Below are positions 17,169 to 28,359 of a stretch of 64,000 bases of DNA, one piece after another. Numbering within the stretch: position 1 is the first letter of the stretch; each line of letters begins with the position of its first letter. The stretch comes from an uncultured Desulfobacterales bacterium (GTDB lineage Bacteria; Desulfobacterota; Desulfobacteria; Desulfobacterales; SpSt-501). The notes under the pieces were generated by a model. That model made no database searches. It saw only the letters and a list, made by a program, of their open reading frames with translations, and was not told the DNA's origin. The translations under genes were made by a program, and so were the position numbers. Location: the NCBI GenBank assembly GCA_938048455.1, contig CALIUY010000016.1, positions 140,796-204,795 of the forward strand. Reading direction: 5' to 3'.

Positions 17169-17482
17169 ATCCCTTTCGACCTTCCGGTTCCGAGCCCTGG
17201 TGTGAACCTGATGAAGAGGACCTTCGCCGCGAGCGCGCCCGGGCGCGGGAAATCCGCCGCAGCCCCTGGTGGAAAAGGAAAATCGCCCGCGGACGCTGTC
17301 ACTACTGCGGCCGCGCTTTCCCTCCGGCGCAACTCACGATGGACCACATCGTCCCCCTCGCCCGTGGGGGGAAATCGACGCGCGGCAATCTCGTCCCCTG
17401 CTGCAAAGAGTGCAACACATCGAAAAAACAGCTACTTCCCTTCGAATGGGAGCAGTATCTCGAGCGCCTGCGCCGGGGCTGA
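17165..17482 (+). CDS. HNH endonuclease family protein
   Basis: RCHYCGRAFPPAQLTMDHIVPLARGGKSTRGNLVPCCKECNTSKKQLLP. Confidence 0.93.
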   Translation: MNPFRPSGSEPWCEPDEEDLRRERARAREIRRSPWWKRKIARGRCHYCGRAFPPAQLTMDHIVPLARGGKSTRGNLVPCCKECNTSKKQLLPFEWEQYLERLRRG

Positions 17483-17510
17483 AACCCGGCAGAAGCCGAG
17501 GATCGCGATC

Positions 17511-17861
17511 TTATTTTTTCCCCTCCCGGGCCAGCAGTTCCCGATACCAGCAGGCGAAATCGAACATTCCGCGCACCCGGTCCTCGGCGTTCACCATCCC
17601 GATGGCCATTTCCAGCACGCCGCGGCTGTAGGACGTGTTGGGGAAGGGGGCGCCGCGGCTTGCCAGAAACTCCCGCACCAGGTCGTGCGCGGTGCGCCGG
17701 GTCGGATCGCGGCGAATGTCGATCGGGTCCTTGGGTTCGGCGAAGGGGTCCCAGGAGTCGTAGCCCCGCCGCAGGATGTGGCGGCGGCGTCTTTCGGACA
17801 TCGATTCGAAAACCAAGCGTTTTCGCCTCTCGATCTCCTCCGGCGTAAAACGCTCGCTCAT
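17511..17861 (-). CDS. Conserved-looking hypothetical protein, 116 aa
   Basis: Intact ORF with 4-nt overlap with the upstream YkgJ-like gene; charged N-terminus MSERFTPEEIERRKRLVFESMSERRRRHILRRGYDSWDPF. Confidence 0.65.
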   Translation of the reverse strand: MSERFTPEEIERRKRLVFESMSERRRRHILRRGYDSWDPFAEPKDPIDIRRDPTRRTAHDLVREFLASRGAPFPNTSYSRGVLEMAIGMVNAEDRVRGMFDFACWYRELLAREGKK

Positions 17862-18559
17862 GGCTTACTCCGCAAACGCCGGCGGCGCGGCGGAGGCTCC
17901 TCCACCGGCTCCCCCCGCAGGCCGAAATAGATCTCGTCGTATTCCGTGAGCAGCGCCGTGGAAAGGGGAACCAGGAGATCCACCAGCTTGATGTGGGGGG
18001 CCTGAAGGTCGCGCAGCAGCTCGGCGGAAAGCTCCTGCAGTTTCGCGTGCACGTTGTCCAGCAGCACCGTGGGGTAGGAGGTGCCGGGCTCGAAACCCGA
18101 AAGACCGCAGGTCCGACCTTGGCCGAGCGCCGCCGTCGGGATGCCGTAAAAACGACAGGTGAGGGGCCGGTGCGGGTAGAGATCGCAGAGATCCCGGTCG
18201 TTCAAGAGCGGGCAGCGTACCCGCTCACGGCCGAGCGCTTCCAGGACTTCAAGCTCCGATCGGCCCTGGTCGAGTTGCTTGCGCGCGCGGCGCTTGATGC
18301 GCGCCGCTTGGCGGTCGGCGCGGTTGGCGGCCTCCTCGATCCGCGCCCGTTCCTCGCCGTGGAAACAGGCGCGGAAATGACGATTGAGGTAGAGCGCCTC
18401 GATCAGCGTGAGATCAAACAGCGCATGGCAGCAGTCGGCGCAACCCCGACGGCAGCGCACCAGATCGCCGAAGGCGGCGCGCACCCGCTCAAAAGCCTGA
18501 TCCGCGGCCGCGGCGAGCCCTTCGTAGCGTCGGAAATAGGGTTCGAAATCAAATTCCAT
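17858..18559 (-). CDS. YkgJ-family cysteine cluster (Zn/Fe-chelating) protein
   Basis: CRRGCADCCHALFDLTLIEALYLNRHF...CPLLNDRDLCDLYPHRPLTCRFYGIP. Confidence 0.85.
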   Translation of the reverse strand: MEFDFEPYFRRYEGLAAAADQAFERVRAAFGDLVRCRRGCADCCHALFDLTLIEALYLNRHFRACFHGEERARIEEAANRADRQAARIKRRARKQLDQGRSELEVLEALGRERVRCPLLNDRDLCDLYPHRPLTCRFYGIPTAALGQGRTCGLSGFEPGTSYPTVLLDNVHAKLQELSAELLRDLQAPHIKLVDLLVPLSTALLTEYDEIYFGLRGEPVEEPPPRRRRLRSKP

Positions 18560-18614
18560 GGCTTCTGGTCACCTTTCGTGCGCCCGGGGGATGCGCCCCC
18601 CGGCGCCGCCGGCA

Positions 18615-18630
18615 TGTTCCACGTGGAACA
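18615..18630. promoter_or_regulatory. parS: parS centromere site 1
   Basis: Perfect 16-bp palindrome TGTTCCACGTGGAACA, a common variant of the chromosomal ParB site TGTTTCACGTGAAACA. Confidence 0.9.
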
Positions 18631-18662
18631 GGGAGCGCCTTGTCCCGCAGCGGTGCAGATGC

Positions 18663-18678
18663 TGTTCCACGTGGAACA
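18663..18678. promoter_or_regulatory. parS: parS centromere site 2
   Basis: Second identical palindrome TGTTCCACGTGGAACA, 48 bp from site 1, ending 3 bp before the mnmE stop. Confidence 0.9.
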
Positions 18679-18681
18679 CGA

Positions 18682-20160
18682 TCATTTTCCGATGCAAAAA
18701 CGGCTGAACACCGCATCCAGCACATTCGTTGCCGCTTTCGTCCCCAGGATCTCGTCTGCGGCTCCCAGGCCCGCACGCAGGTGGATCACGGCCAACTCCT
18801 CGGATGCTCCCGTTTCCAGCAGTGCCGCGGCGGCGGCGACCTCGGCGGCGGCGGCCTCCAGGGCCACCTTGTGCCGCAGATTGGGGACGATCTCGCCTTC
18901 GTCGTCGGAGATCCGCCGCCGCAGAAAGGAGGCGATGGCCTGCCGCAACAGCTCCAGCCCCTCACCGGTTCGGGCGGAGACGAGCACCCGCGGCACGGGC
19001 GGCCAATCAGGGGGAGGCGCTTCGGGGCACAGGTCACGCTTGTTGTGCACGGCGATCACGGGGCGCTGACGCAGGCGTTCGAAAAGAACGTCATCCTCCA
19101 CTTCATGCCCCCGGGGAGCCTCGAGCACGAAAAGCACAAGATCGGCCCCGTCCACCGCTTCCCAGGTTTTTTCCACCCCGATCGCCTCGATCTCATCGGC
19201 CGCATGGCGCAGACCGGCCGTGTCCCAGAGGCTGAGAGGGACCCCCTCGAGGACGAGCAGGTCTTCCACGGCGTCCCGCGTCGTTCCGGGATACGGACTC
19301 ACGATGGCCCGCTCGCGGCCGAGCAGACGGTTCATGAGGCTCGATTTGCCCACATTGGGACGGCCGGCGATGGCGATCCGCAGCCCCTCACGCAGAGGCC
19401 GTCCGGCGTGATACCGGGAGAGAAGCCGATCGATCGGAGCGAGTACGTCGTTTTTCAACCTCGCGGCAAGCTCCTTTTTCGGCGGCGGATCCTCGAGCTC
19501 ATCGCCGAACTCGATCGCCGCTTCGAGGCTGGAGAGAACCTCAAGGAACACCTCACGCAGGGCGCGAACCTCCGCCGAGAGCGCCCCTCGGAGCATGGCG
19601 CCTGCGGCTTCGAGAGCGCGCCGGCTCCTCGCCTGGATGATGTCGATCACCGCCTCGGCCTGCGCGAGATCGATACGGCCGTTCACAAAGGCGCGCCGCG
19701 TGAATTCGCCGGGCTCGGCCAGGCGGCACCCGGCGCTGAGTGTGAGCTCCAAAATGGCCTGCACCGCCGCCGGGGATCCGTGGGAGTGGATCTCGATCAC
19801 GTCTTCGCGCGTGTAGGACCTCGGAGCCCGCATCACCGCGAGCAAAACCTCGTCGATCCGCTTCCCCGTCTTTGGATCCACGATATCTCCCAGGTAGAAG
19901 CGATGGGTTTCGAAGTCCTGAGCATTTGATTCCTGCTGACGCCTCGGGTGTCGGGGACGAAAAAGGGCGCCGGCGACGGCGAGGGACCGCGGCCCCGAAA
20001 CGCGAACGATACTGATTCCGCCGGTGCCCGGCGGGGTGGCCAGAGCGGCGATGGTGGCAAGGGGCGGGTCCTCCGCCGAGGCCTCGGCGAAAGGCCGCTC
20101 CCCTCTATCCGCCGCACCGGGATCAGCCGAATTTCTTCTGCGTGTAATACTGCTGTCCAA
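18682..20160 (-). CDS. mnmE: tRNA uridine-5-carboxymethylaminomethyl modification GTPase MnmE/TrmE
   Basis: TIAALATPPGTGGISIVRVSGP...GRPNVGKSSLMNRLLGRERAIVSPYPGTTRD...C-terminal FSRFCIGK; exact start uncertain, overlaps yidC end. Confidence 0.95.
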   Translation of the reverse strand: MDSSITRRRNSADPGAADRGERPFAEASAEDPPLATIAALATPPGTGGISIVRVSGPRSLAVAGALFRPRHPRRQQESNAQDFETHRFYLGDIVDPKTGKRIDEVLLAVMRAPRSYTREDVIEIHSHGSPAAVQAILELTLSAGCRLAEPGEFTRRAFVNGRIDLAQAEAVIDIIQARSRRALEAAGAMLRGALSAEVRALREVFLEVLSSLEAAIEFGDELEDPPPKKELAARLKNDVLAPIDRLLSRYHAGRPLREGLRIAIAGRPNVGKSSLMNRLLGRERAIVSPYPGTTRDAVEDLLVLEGVPLSLWDTAGLRHAADEIEAIGVEKTWEAVDGADLVLFVLEAPRGHEVEDDVLFERLRQRPVIAVHNKRDLCPEAPPPDWPPVPRVLVSARTGEGLELLRQAIASFLRRRISDDEGEIVPNLRHKVALEAAAAEVAAAAALLETGASEELAVIHLRAGLGAADEILGTKAATNVLDAVFSRFCIGK

Positions 20161-21769
20161 TGGATAGTACGTTGTTGACCAGCCAGTAGAGGACCAGCCC
20201 GGAGGAGAAATTAATAAAAATGAAAGTGAAGAATGCCGGCATCAACATCATCAGTTTCGCCTGGGTGGGATCCCCGGTGGCAGGAGTCATCTTCTGTTGC
20301 CAAAGCATGGTCGCCCCCATGATCAGGGTCAGCACGGGGATACCATAAGGGGGTTCCATAAGCGGAATGGCGAAATCGAAATTCCCGAGCCGGTCCGGCG
20401 CCGAGAGATCGTTGATCCAGCCGAAGAAGGGGGCGTGCCGCAGCTCGATCGCCTGGTCGAGCATCCGGTAGAGGGCGAAGAAAACGGGGATCTGGACGAG
20501 CATGGGCAGGCAGCCCCCCAGGGGGTTGATGTTGTAAGTGCGGTGCAGCCGCATGATTTCCTCGTTCATCTTCTTGCGGTCGTTTTTGTGACGGTTGCGG
20601 ATCTCCTGGAGCAGCGGCTGCAGTTTCTTCATTTGATTCATGGATTTGTAGCTCTTTGTGCCCAGGGGCCAGAGAAGAATTTTGGTGATGACCGTAAGAA
20701 TGATGATCGCCACCCCGTAGTTGGGGATGAGCCCGTAGAAAAAGTTCAGGATCCACAGGCAGGGCTTGGCGAGCCAGTCGAAGGTGCCGAAGTCGATGAT
20801 GCGCTCAAGATCGCGGCCCACGGCGCGGACTACGGGCAGGCTCTTGGGGCCGAAGAACAGCTCGAAGGCGAGTTTCACCGGAACGCCGGGCTCGAAGGCC
20901 GGCACCGGAACCGCGTAACGCGCCTCCACCCGGTTGCCGGGTTGGCTGCGCAGCGCGACCTCCGCCGCCACCGGCTCCAGGGGAATGAGGGCGGTCATGA
21001 AATAGCGTGTCTCTAAAGCCAGCCACTTCACCGTACCGCTGAGGTTGCCTTTCTTGGCGATATCGCCGATCGCGATCTGTTCGAGCGAGCGATCGACCAG
21101 CGCCGAGGGGCCCTCGAAAGAGGAGGAGCCCTTGTGAGGAGGAAATTCGTTTCGCAGCGCGACCCAGGCGCTGTCGCTCAAGGCGCGTTCCCCCAGGTTC
21201 ACGAAGCGGACTTCGAGGTCGATGACATAGGAATCGGCGCGGAAACGGAACCGTTTCTCGACCGCCACTCCTTGCGGGGAGCGGCTGCGGAAAAGGATCT
21301 CCGCCGTCCCCGCAGGCAGATCGAGTCGCTCGCCGGCGAACTCGGCCTGGAAGCCACGCACCCCCTCTGTAAAACCGGGGGTTTTCGCGAGCCCCACGGC
21401 CAGAACCTGCAGCGCCTCCTTCTCCGGCAGGAGATTCATCGGCGGGGCGTCCTTTTCGGGGCGAACCCGGTAGTGCTTGAGTACGAAGGAATCGATCGCC
21501 GCCGCGTTTTCGGCGAAAACCGCCTGGTAGAGCGGAGTTTCGACGAGCAGTCGCCGCGAAGGCCCTTCGCCCGTAGGAGCAGGAACCGAGAGGCTCTCAC
21601 GCTCCGGGGCGGAGGAGGAGGAAGCAGGCTCGGCAGGTGGGGCGGCGGTCTCCTGCGGGCGATCCTGGACAGGGGGTTTGGGACCGGTCTGCGGCCCGAA
21701 AAAGACATTCCAGAGCATGAACACCAGGAAGGAAAGAACCAAGGCCAAGATCAACCGCATGTGATCCAT
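20123..21769 (-). CDS. yidC: Membrane protein insertase YidC
   Basis: N-term MDHMRLILALVLSFLVFMLWNVFF; YGLIPNYGVAIIILTVITKILLWPLGTKSYKSMNQMKKLQPLLQEIR...GGCLPMLVQIPVFFALYRML. Confidence 0.97.
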   Translation of the reverse strand: MDHMRLILALVLSFLVFMLWNVFFGPQTGPKPPVQDRPQETAAPPAEPASSSSAPERESLSVPAPTGEGPSRRLLVETPLYQAVFAENAAAIDSFVLKHYRVRPEKDAPPMNLLPEKEALQVLAVGLAKTPGFTEGVRGFQAEFAGERLDLPAGTAEILFRSRSPQGVAVEKRFRFRADSYVIDLEVRFVNLGERALSDSAWVALRNEFPPHKGSSSFEGPSALVDRSLEQIAIGDIAKKGNLSGTVKWLALETRYFMTALIPLEPVAAEVALRSQPGNRVEARYAVPVPAFEPGVPVKLAFELFFGPKSLPVVRAVGRDLERIIDFGTFDWLAKPCLWILNFFYGLIPNYGVAIIILTVITKILLWPLGTKSYKSMNQMKKLQPLLQEIRNRHKNDRKKMNEEIMRLHRTYNINPLGGCLPMLVQIPVFFALYRMLDQAIELRHAPFFGWINDLSAPDRLGNFDFAIPLMEPPYGIPVLTLIMGATMLWQQKMTPATGDPTQAKLMMLMPAFFTFIFINFSSGLVLYWLVNNVLSIGQQYYTQKKFG

Positions 21770-21808
21770 CGTTTACGATCTCCCGGGGAGGGGGGCGGTT
21801 ACGGATTC

Positions 21809-22036
21809 TCAAGGAACGGGATCGACGCCGCCTGCATGAAAGGGGTGGCAGCGCAGGATCCGCCGGACTGCAAGCCACAGCCCGCGGACCGGGCCATGTC
21901 GCCGCACGGCCAGCAACGCGTATTCCGAACAAGAAGGAACGAAGCGACAGGACGGGCCGAGCAAGGGAGAAATCGCCAGCTGGTAAAGGCGGATGAGCAG
22001 CACCAAAAAATCCGTCGCCGCAACCCGCGCGTTCAC
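21809..22036 (-). CDS. yidD: Membrane protein insertion efficiency factor YidD
   Basis: [65 protein letters not shown]. Confidence 0.96.
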   Translation of the reverse strand: MNARVAATDFLVLLIRLYQLAISPLLGPSCRFVPSCSEYALLAVRRHGPVRGLWLAVRRILRCHPFHAGGVDPVP

Positions 22037-22380
22037 GCCGCCCCTGCAATTTTTTCAAAGAGTTCGTGAAGCGCCTCAAAAAGCATGCGGTTGGTCTGCT
22101 CGGCAGCCCCGCGGCGCGCGATCACATGCACGTCCCAGGGCCCGCCGAGTCTCTGCCGGTTGAGGCGGAAAAATTCGCGCACCACGCGCTTGATCCGGTT
22201 GCGCTGCACCGAGCGGCCGATGCGGCGGCTGACGGTGACCCCCAGTCGCGACCGCCCCGATTGCGACGGCGCGACCACGGCGAGAAACCACGGTACCGCC
22301 ACGCGTCGGCCCTCGACATCCAGCGCCGAAAATTCGGACCGCTTGCGGATCCGATCGCTTTTGCGGAAGCTGAAGCCCAA
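22033..22380 (-). CDS. rnpA: Ribonuclease P protein component
   Basis: [13 protein letters not shown]...[31 protein letters not shown]. Confidence 0.95.
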   Translation of the reverse strand: MGFSFRKSDRIRKRSEFSALDVEGRRVAVPWFLAVVAPSQSGRSRLGVTVSRRIGRSVQRNRIKRVVREFFRLNRQRLGGPWDVHVIARRGAAEQTNRMLFEALHELFEKIAGAA

Positions 22381-22429
22381 GCCCGGATGATCCGCCGCCG
22401 GAATGCGTCGGCCGTCGCGGGATGCCCGG

Positions 22430-22564
22430 TCATCCGGCCAGACGGGCGCGCCCTTTGGCGCGGCGCCGGCTGAGCACGCGGCGCCCGCCGGGAGTGGCCA
22501 TGCGCTTGCGGAAGCCGTGATTGCGCACCCGGCGCAGCCGGCTGGGCTGAAACGGCCTTTTCAT
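22430..22564 (-). CDS. rpmH: 50S ribosomal protein L34
   Basis: Manually translated: [44 protein letters not shown]; not in the supplied ORF list because it is short. Confidence 0.95.
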   Translation of the reverse strand: MKRPFQPSRLRRVRNHGFRKRMATPGGRRVLSRRRAKGRARLAG

Positions 22565-22607
22565 GGGTCCGATCCTTTCGCTTATAAGGAATAATCAAAA
22601 CTTTTAA

Positions 22608-22637
22608 GATAAATCACATGCTTTTCTTCTTTGTCAA
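22608..22637 (-). promoter_or_regulatory. Candidate promoter of the rpmH operon
   Basis: Reverse strand TTGACA (plus 22632-22637), AT-rich spacer and GATTTA/TTTATC -10-like region, upstream of the rpmH start in the only AT-rich gap nearby. Confidence 0.4.
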
Positions 22638-22670
22638 GAAAAAAGGACGCCGAACCCAAGCGCCGGGCCC

Positions 22671-24209
22671 TCAAGCTTCGCAGGAGGCGAAGACTTCGAA
22701 CTGCTCGATGTGGAACTGGGGCTCGGGGTAAATCACGATCGTCCGGCCGAGAGCGCGTTCCAGCGCGGTGACGAGCTGCCGTTCTTCGCCGTGCAGCAGA
22801 TCGGCCACCTGGGGATTGGCGCGGATGACGATCCGGTCGCCCATCAGGTCCGCCGCGCTGCGCAGGATCTCGCGGTGGATGTTGTAGCAGACCGACTGCC
22901 GCGAGACGATCCAGCCCTCGCCCTCGCAATAGAAACAAGGCTCGCAAAGCACGCGGGGCAGCGGTTCGTGCGTGCGTTTGCGGGTCATCTGGATGAGGCC
23001 CATCTCGGACATGGGCAGCACGTGGGTTTTGCTCTTGTCGCGCTTGAGGGCCTCGCGGAAGGCGGTGAAGACCCGCTCCTGGTTCGACTTTTTCTCCATG
23101 TCGATGAAGTCGATGATGATGATCCCGCCGATGTCCCGGAGGCGGATCTGATAGGCGATCTCCTTGACCGCCTCGAGGTTGGTCTTGAGGATGGTCTCCT
23201 CGAGGTTGTGCTTGCCCACGTAACGGCCGGTGTTGACATCGATCGCCGTGAGGGCCTCGGTGTGCTCGATCAGGATATAGCCGCCGGACTTGAGCCAGAC
23301 CTTCCGTTTGAGGGCGCGGGAGATGTCGCCCTCGAGGTTGTAGGCGTCGAATATCGGCTCGGGCCCTTCGTAGAAGAGAACCCGCTCCTTGAGGGCCGGC
23401 ATGTAGGTGTCCAGAAAGGATAGCACGGCCTCATAGGTCGGCCGCGAGTCGATGACCAGCTTTTCGGCTTCGTGAATGAGCAGATCGCGCACCGCCCGCA
23501 GGCTCACGGCGAGATCTTTGTAAAGAAGCGACGGGCTCGGGGCGTTTTCGAAACGGCGCCGGATGTCGGCCCAAAGATTGTTCAAAAAGCCCATCTCGTA
23601 GACGATCTTCTCCTCCCCCTCGCCCTCGGCCGCGGTGCGCACGATGTAGCCGTAGTTCTCCTGGCGGTGATCGAGAACGATCTGCCGCAGCCGCTGGCGC
23701 TCGGCTTCGTCCTCGATCCGCCGCGAAACCCCGACATGGCTTGAGGAGGGCATCAGCACAAGGAAGCGGCCGGGCAGCGCGATCTGGGAAGAAATGCGGG
23801 CCCCCTTCGTCCCCATGGGGGATTTGGCCACTTGTACGAGAACATCCTGGCCCTCGACGAGGAGCTCCTCGATGGGGATATCGCGCCTGCGGGCCGGCGG
23901 GGCAAGAAGCTCGCCTTCCTCGGCATCGCCGCCCGCCTCTTCGGCCCGCAAAGCAAAGAAGCGTTCGATCTCCCCGAGCCCTTCCGCGGCGACGTCATCC
24001 ACGTAGAGAAAGGCGGCCTGGCTGAGGCCGATGTCGACGAAGGCCGCCTGCATGCCCGGAAGAACCCGGACCACACGTCCCTTGTAGATGTTGCCCGCGA
24101 TATGGGCATCGTCCCCTCGGTCGACGTGCAGCTCGACGATGGTGCCGTCCTCGAGGAGCGCAACCCGCGTTTCGCGCTCGGTGACGTTGATGATCAGCTG
24201 TTTGTACAC
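22671..24209 (-). CDS. rng: Ribonuclease G/E (Rng family)
   Basis: GTG start: (V)YKQLIINVTERETRVALLEDGTIVELHVDR...IAGNIYKGRVVRVLPGMQAAFVDIGLSQAAFLYVDD...LTAIDVNTGRYVGKHNLEETILKTNLEAVKEIAYQIRLRDIGGIIIIDFIDM. Confidence 0.95.
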   Translation of the reverse strand: MYKQLIINVTERETRVALLEDGTIVELHVDRGDDAHIAGNIYKGRVVRVLPGMQAAFVDIGLSQAAFLYVDDVAAEGLGEIERFFALRAEEAGGDAEEGELLAPPARRRDIPIEELLVEGQDVLVQVAKSPMGTKGARISSQIALPGRFLVLMPSSSHVGVSRRIEDEAERQRLRQIVLDHRQENYGYIVRTAAEGEGEEKIVYEMGFLNNLWADIRRRFENAPSPSLLYKDLAVSLRAVRDLLIHEAEKLVIDSRPTYEAVLSFLDTYMPALKERVLFYEGPEPIFDAYNLEGDISRALKRKVWLKSGGYILIEHTEALTAIDVNTGRYVGKHNLEETILKTNLEAVKEIAYQIRLRDIGGIIIIDFIDMEKKSNQERVFTAFREALKRDKSKTHVLPMSEMGLIQMTRKRTHEPLPRVLCEPCFYCEGEGWIVSRQSVCYNIHREILRSAADLMGDRIVIRANPQVADLLHGEERQLVTALERALGRTIVIYPEPQFHIEQFEVFASCEA

Positions 24210-24238
24210 GTCGGCACACCCCGAGGAGGAACCGGGCT

Positions 24239-26731
<2,493 letters not shown>

Positions 26732-26838
26732 GGCGGTTTCCCTTCAGCGCCGGCGGAAGCGGATGCGGTTGCAAAAGTCCGCGGAACCCGCTATCGGCTC
26801 GACGGAAAAGCAGAACGGGGTTTCTTAACCGGATAATC

Positions 26839-28287
26839 ATGGAAAAGCCAGTGACCAGGTCCTTGCTCTTTTTCTTTCTGAGTGCGGTGCTGCTTGCGGC
26901 ACCGGATCCCGCCCCCTCCCTCGCCGCGGAGAACCTGCGCGAAAGCGCCGTCGTCCGCGCCGTACGCCGCGCCGGCCCCGCCGTCGTCAACCTGAGCACA
27001 GTCTACGAGGTGCGCACCCGGGCCCACCCCTTTTCCGGCTTCGCGAGCCCCTTTTTCGAGGAGTTCTTCCGCGATTTCTTCGATCCCCGCTTCGAGCGGC
27101 GCCGGGAGCACACCAGTTTGGGTTCGGGGGTGATCATCGACGGCGATCGGGGGCTGATCCTCACCAACGCCCACGTCATCCAGCGTTCGGGCACCATCCG
27201 GGCGGTGCTCCAGGACGAACGGGAATTCGAAGCGCGCATCGTGGGGGTCGACCCCGATTCGGACCTGGCGGTTTTGCAGATCTCCTCCTCCGAGAGGCTG
27301 CCCTCCATTCCCATGGGCCGCAGCGACGATCTGTTGATCGGCGAGACGGTGATCGCCATCGGCAATCCTTTCGGTTTCTCGCACACGGTGACGACCGGCG
27401 TGATCAGCGCCCTCAACCGCAGCGTGCGCACCGACGAGCGCGTCTACCAGAATTTCATCCAGACCGACGCCTCGATCAACCCCGGAAACTCGGGCGGGCC
27501 CTTGCTCAACATCGAGGGCGCCCTGATCGGCATCAACACCGCGATCTACGCCAAGGCCCAGGGCATCGGCTTCGCCATCCCCATCGACCGCGCCCGCCGC
27601 ATCGTGGCCGATCTGCTGCGCTACGGCGAGGTCAAGCCGGCCTGGATCGGGCTGCTCGTCGAGGAAATCGACGAGCGCGCCACCGGACCCTTGGGATATC
27701 CCGCCCGCCGGGCGGTCCGGGTGAGCGCCGTCGAGGAGCAGAGCCCGGCCGCGGCCGCCGGCCTGCGGCCGGGCGATATCGTGGCGGCCATCGCCGGAAA
27801 GCGCATCGCCTCGCTGGAGGATTACTATGCCGCCACCCGGCCGGCGACCGCGGGCGAGGTGCTCGAGATTCAGTACTGGCGCCAGGGGGAGATCCGCAGC
27901 CTTCGTTTGCGGACGGTCGAATTCCCGCTCGAACGCGCCGATCATCTCGCCTGGGAGGCGATCGGCGTCCGCGTCGCCGATCTCGACGAGCGCTCCCGAC
28001 GCGCCCACCGCATCGCCGCCCGCGAAGGGGCCCTCATCACCGAGGTCCGGCCGGGGTCGCCGATCGCCCGCGCGGGGGTGCGCGCCGGCGACGTGATCCG
28101 CCAGCTGGACGACAGCGCGATCGCCGGCCGGGAGGATTTCCGCCGCGCCCTCGTGCGGCACCGTGAAAAGGCGACGATCGTGCTGCTCATCCAGCGCGGC
28201 GAGCAGGGCTATTCCCTGACCCTTCCTCTCCGTCCGCCCCGGGAGCAGGCGCGATCCGCTTGCGACTCCCGCGCGAGGTCCGGTTGA
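26839..28287 (+). CDS. DegP/HtrA-like periplasmic serine protease with two PDZ domains
   Basis: LGSGVIIDGDRGLILTNAHVI...DPDSDLAVLQI...NPGNSGGPLLNIEGALIGINTAIYAKAQGIGFAIP; PDZ repeats. Confidence 0.94.
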   Translation: MEKPVTRSLLFFFLSAVLLAAPDPAPSLAAENLRESAVVRAVRRAGPAVVNLSTVYEVRTRAHPFSGFASPFFEEFFRDFFDPRFERRREHTSLGSGVIIDGDRGLILTNAHVIQRSGTIRAVLQDEREFEARIVGVDPDSDLAVLQISSSERLPSIPMGRSDDLLIGETVIAIGNPFGFSHTVTTGVISALNRSVRTDERVYQNFIQTDASINPGNSGGPLLNIEGALIGINTAIYAKAQGIGFAIPIDRARRIVADLLRYGEVKPAWIGLLVEEIDERATGPLGYPARRAVRVSAVEEQSPAAAAGLRPGDIVAAIAGKRIASLEDYYAATRPATAGEVLEIQYWRQGEIRSLRLRTVEFPLERADHLAWEAIGVRVADLDERSRRAHRIAAREGALITEVRPGSPIARAGVRAGDVIRQLDDSAIAGREDFRRALVRHREKATIVLLIQRGEQGYSLTLPLRPPREQARSACDSRARSG

Positions 28288-28359
28288 CAAAGCCGCGGCG
28301 GCCCTGTACCAAGCGGAAATCGTCCTTCCCTGTTGCTTTCCCTCAGAGGAGCCGCCCCG

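Noticed and set aside
22565-22670. oriC upstream of rpmH
   Set aside because: Gap is only ~106 bp, shows a promoter-like TTGACA but no recognisable DnaA boxes, and dnaA is absent.
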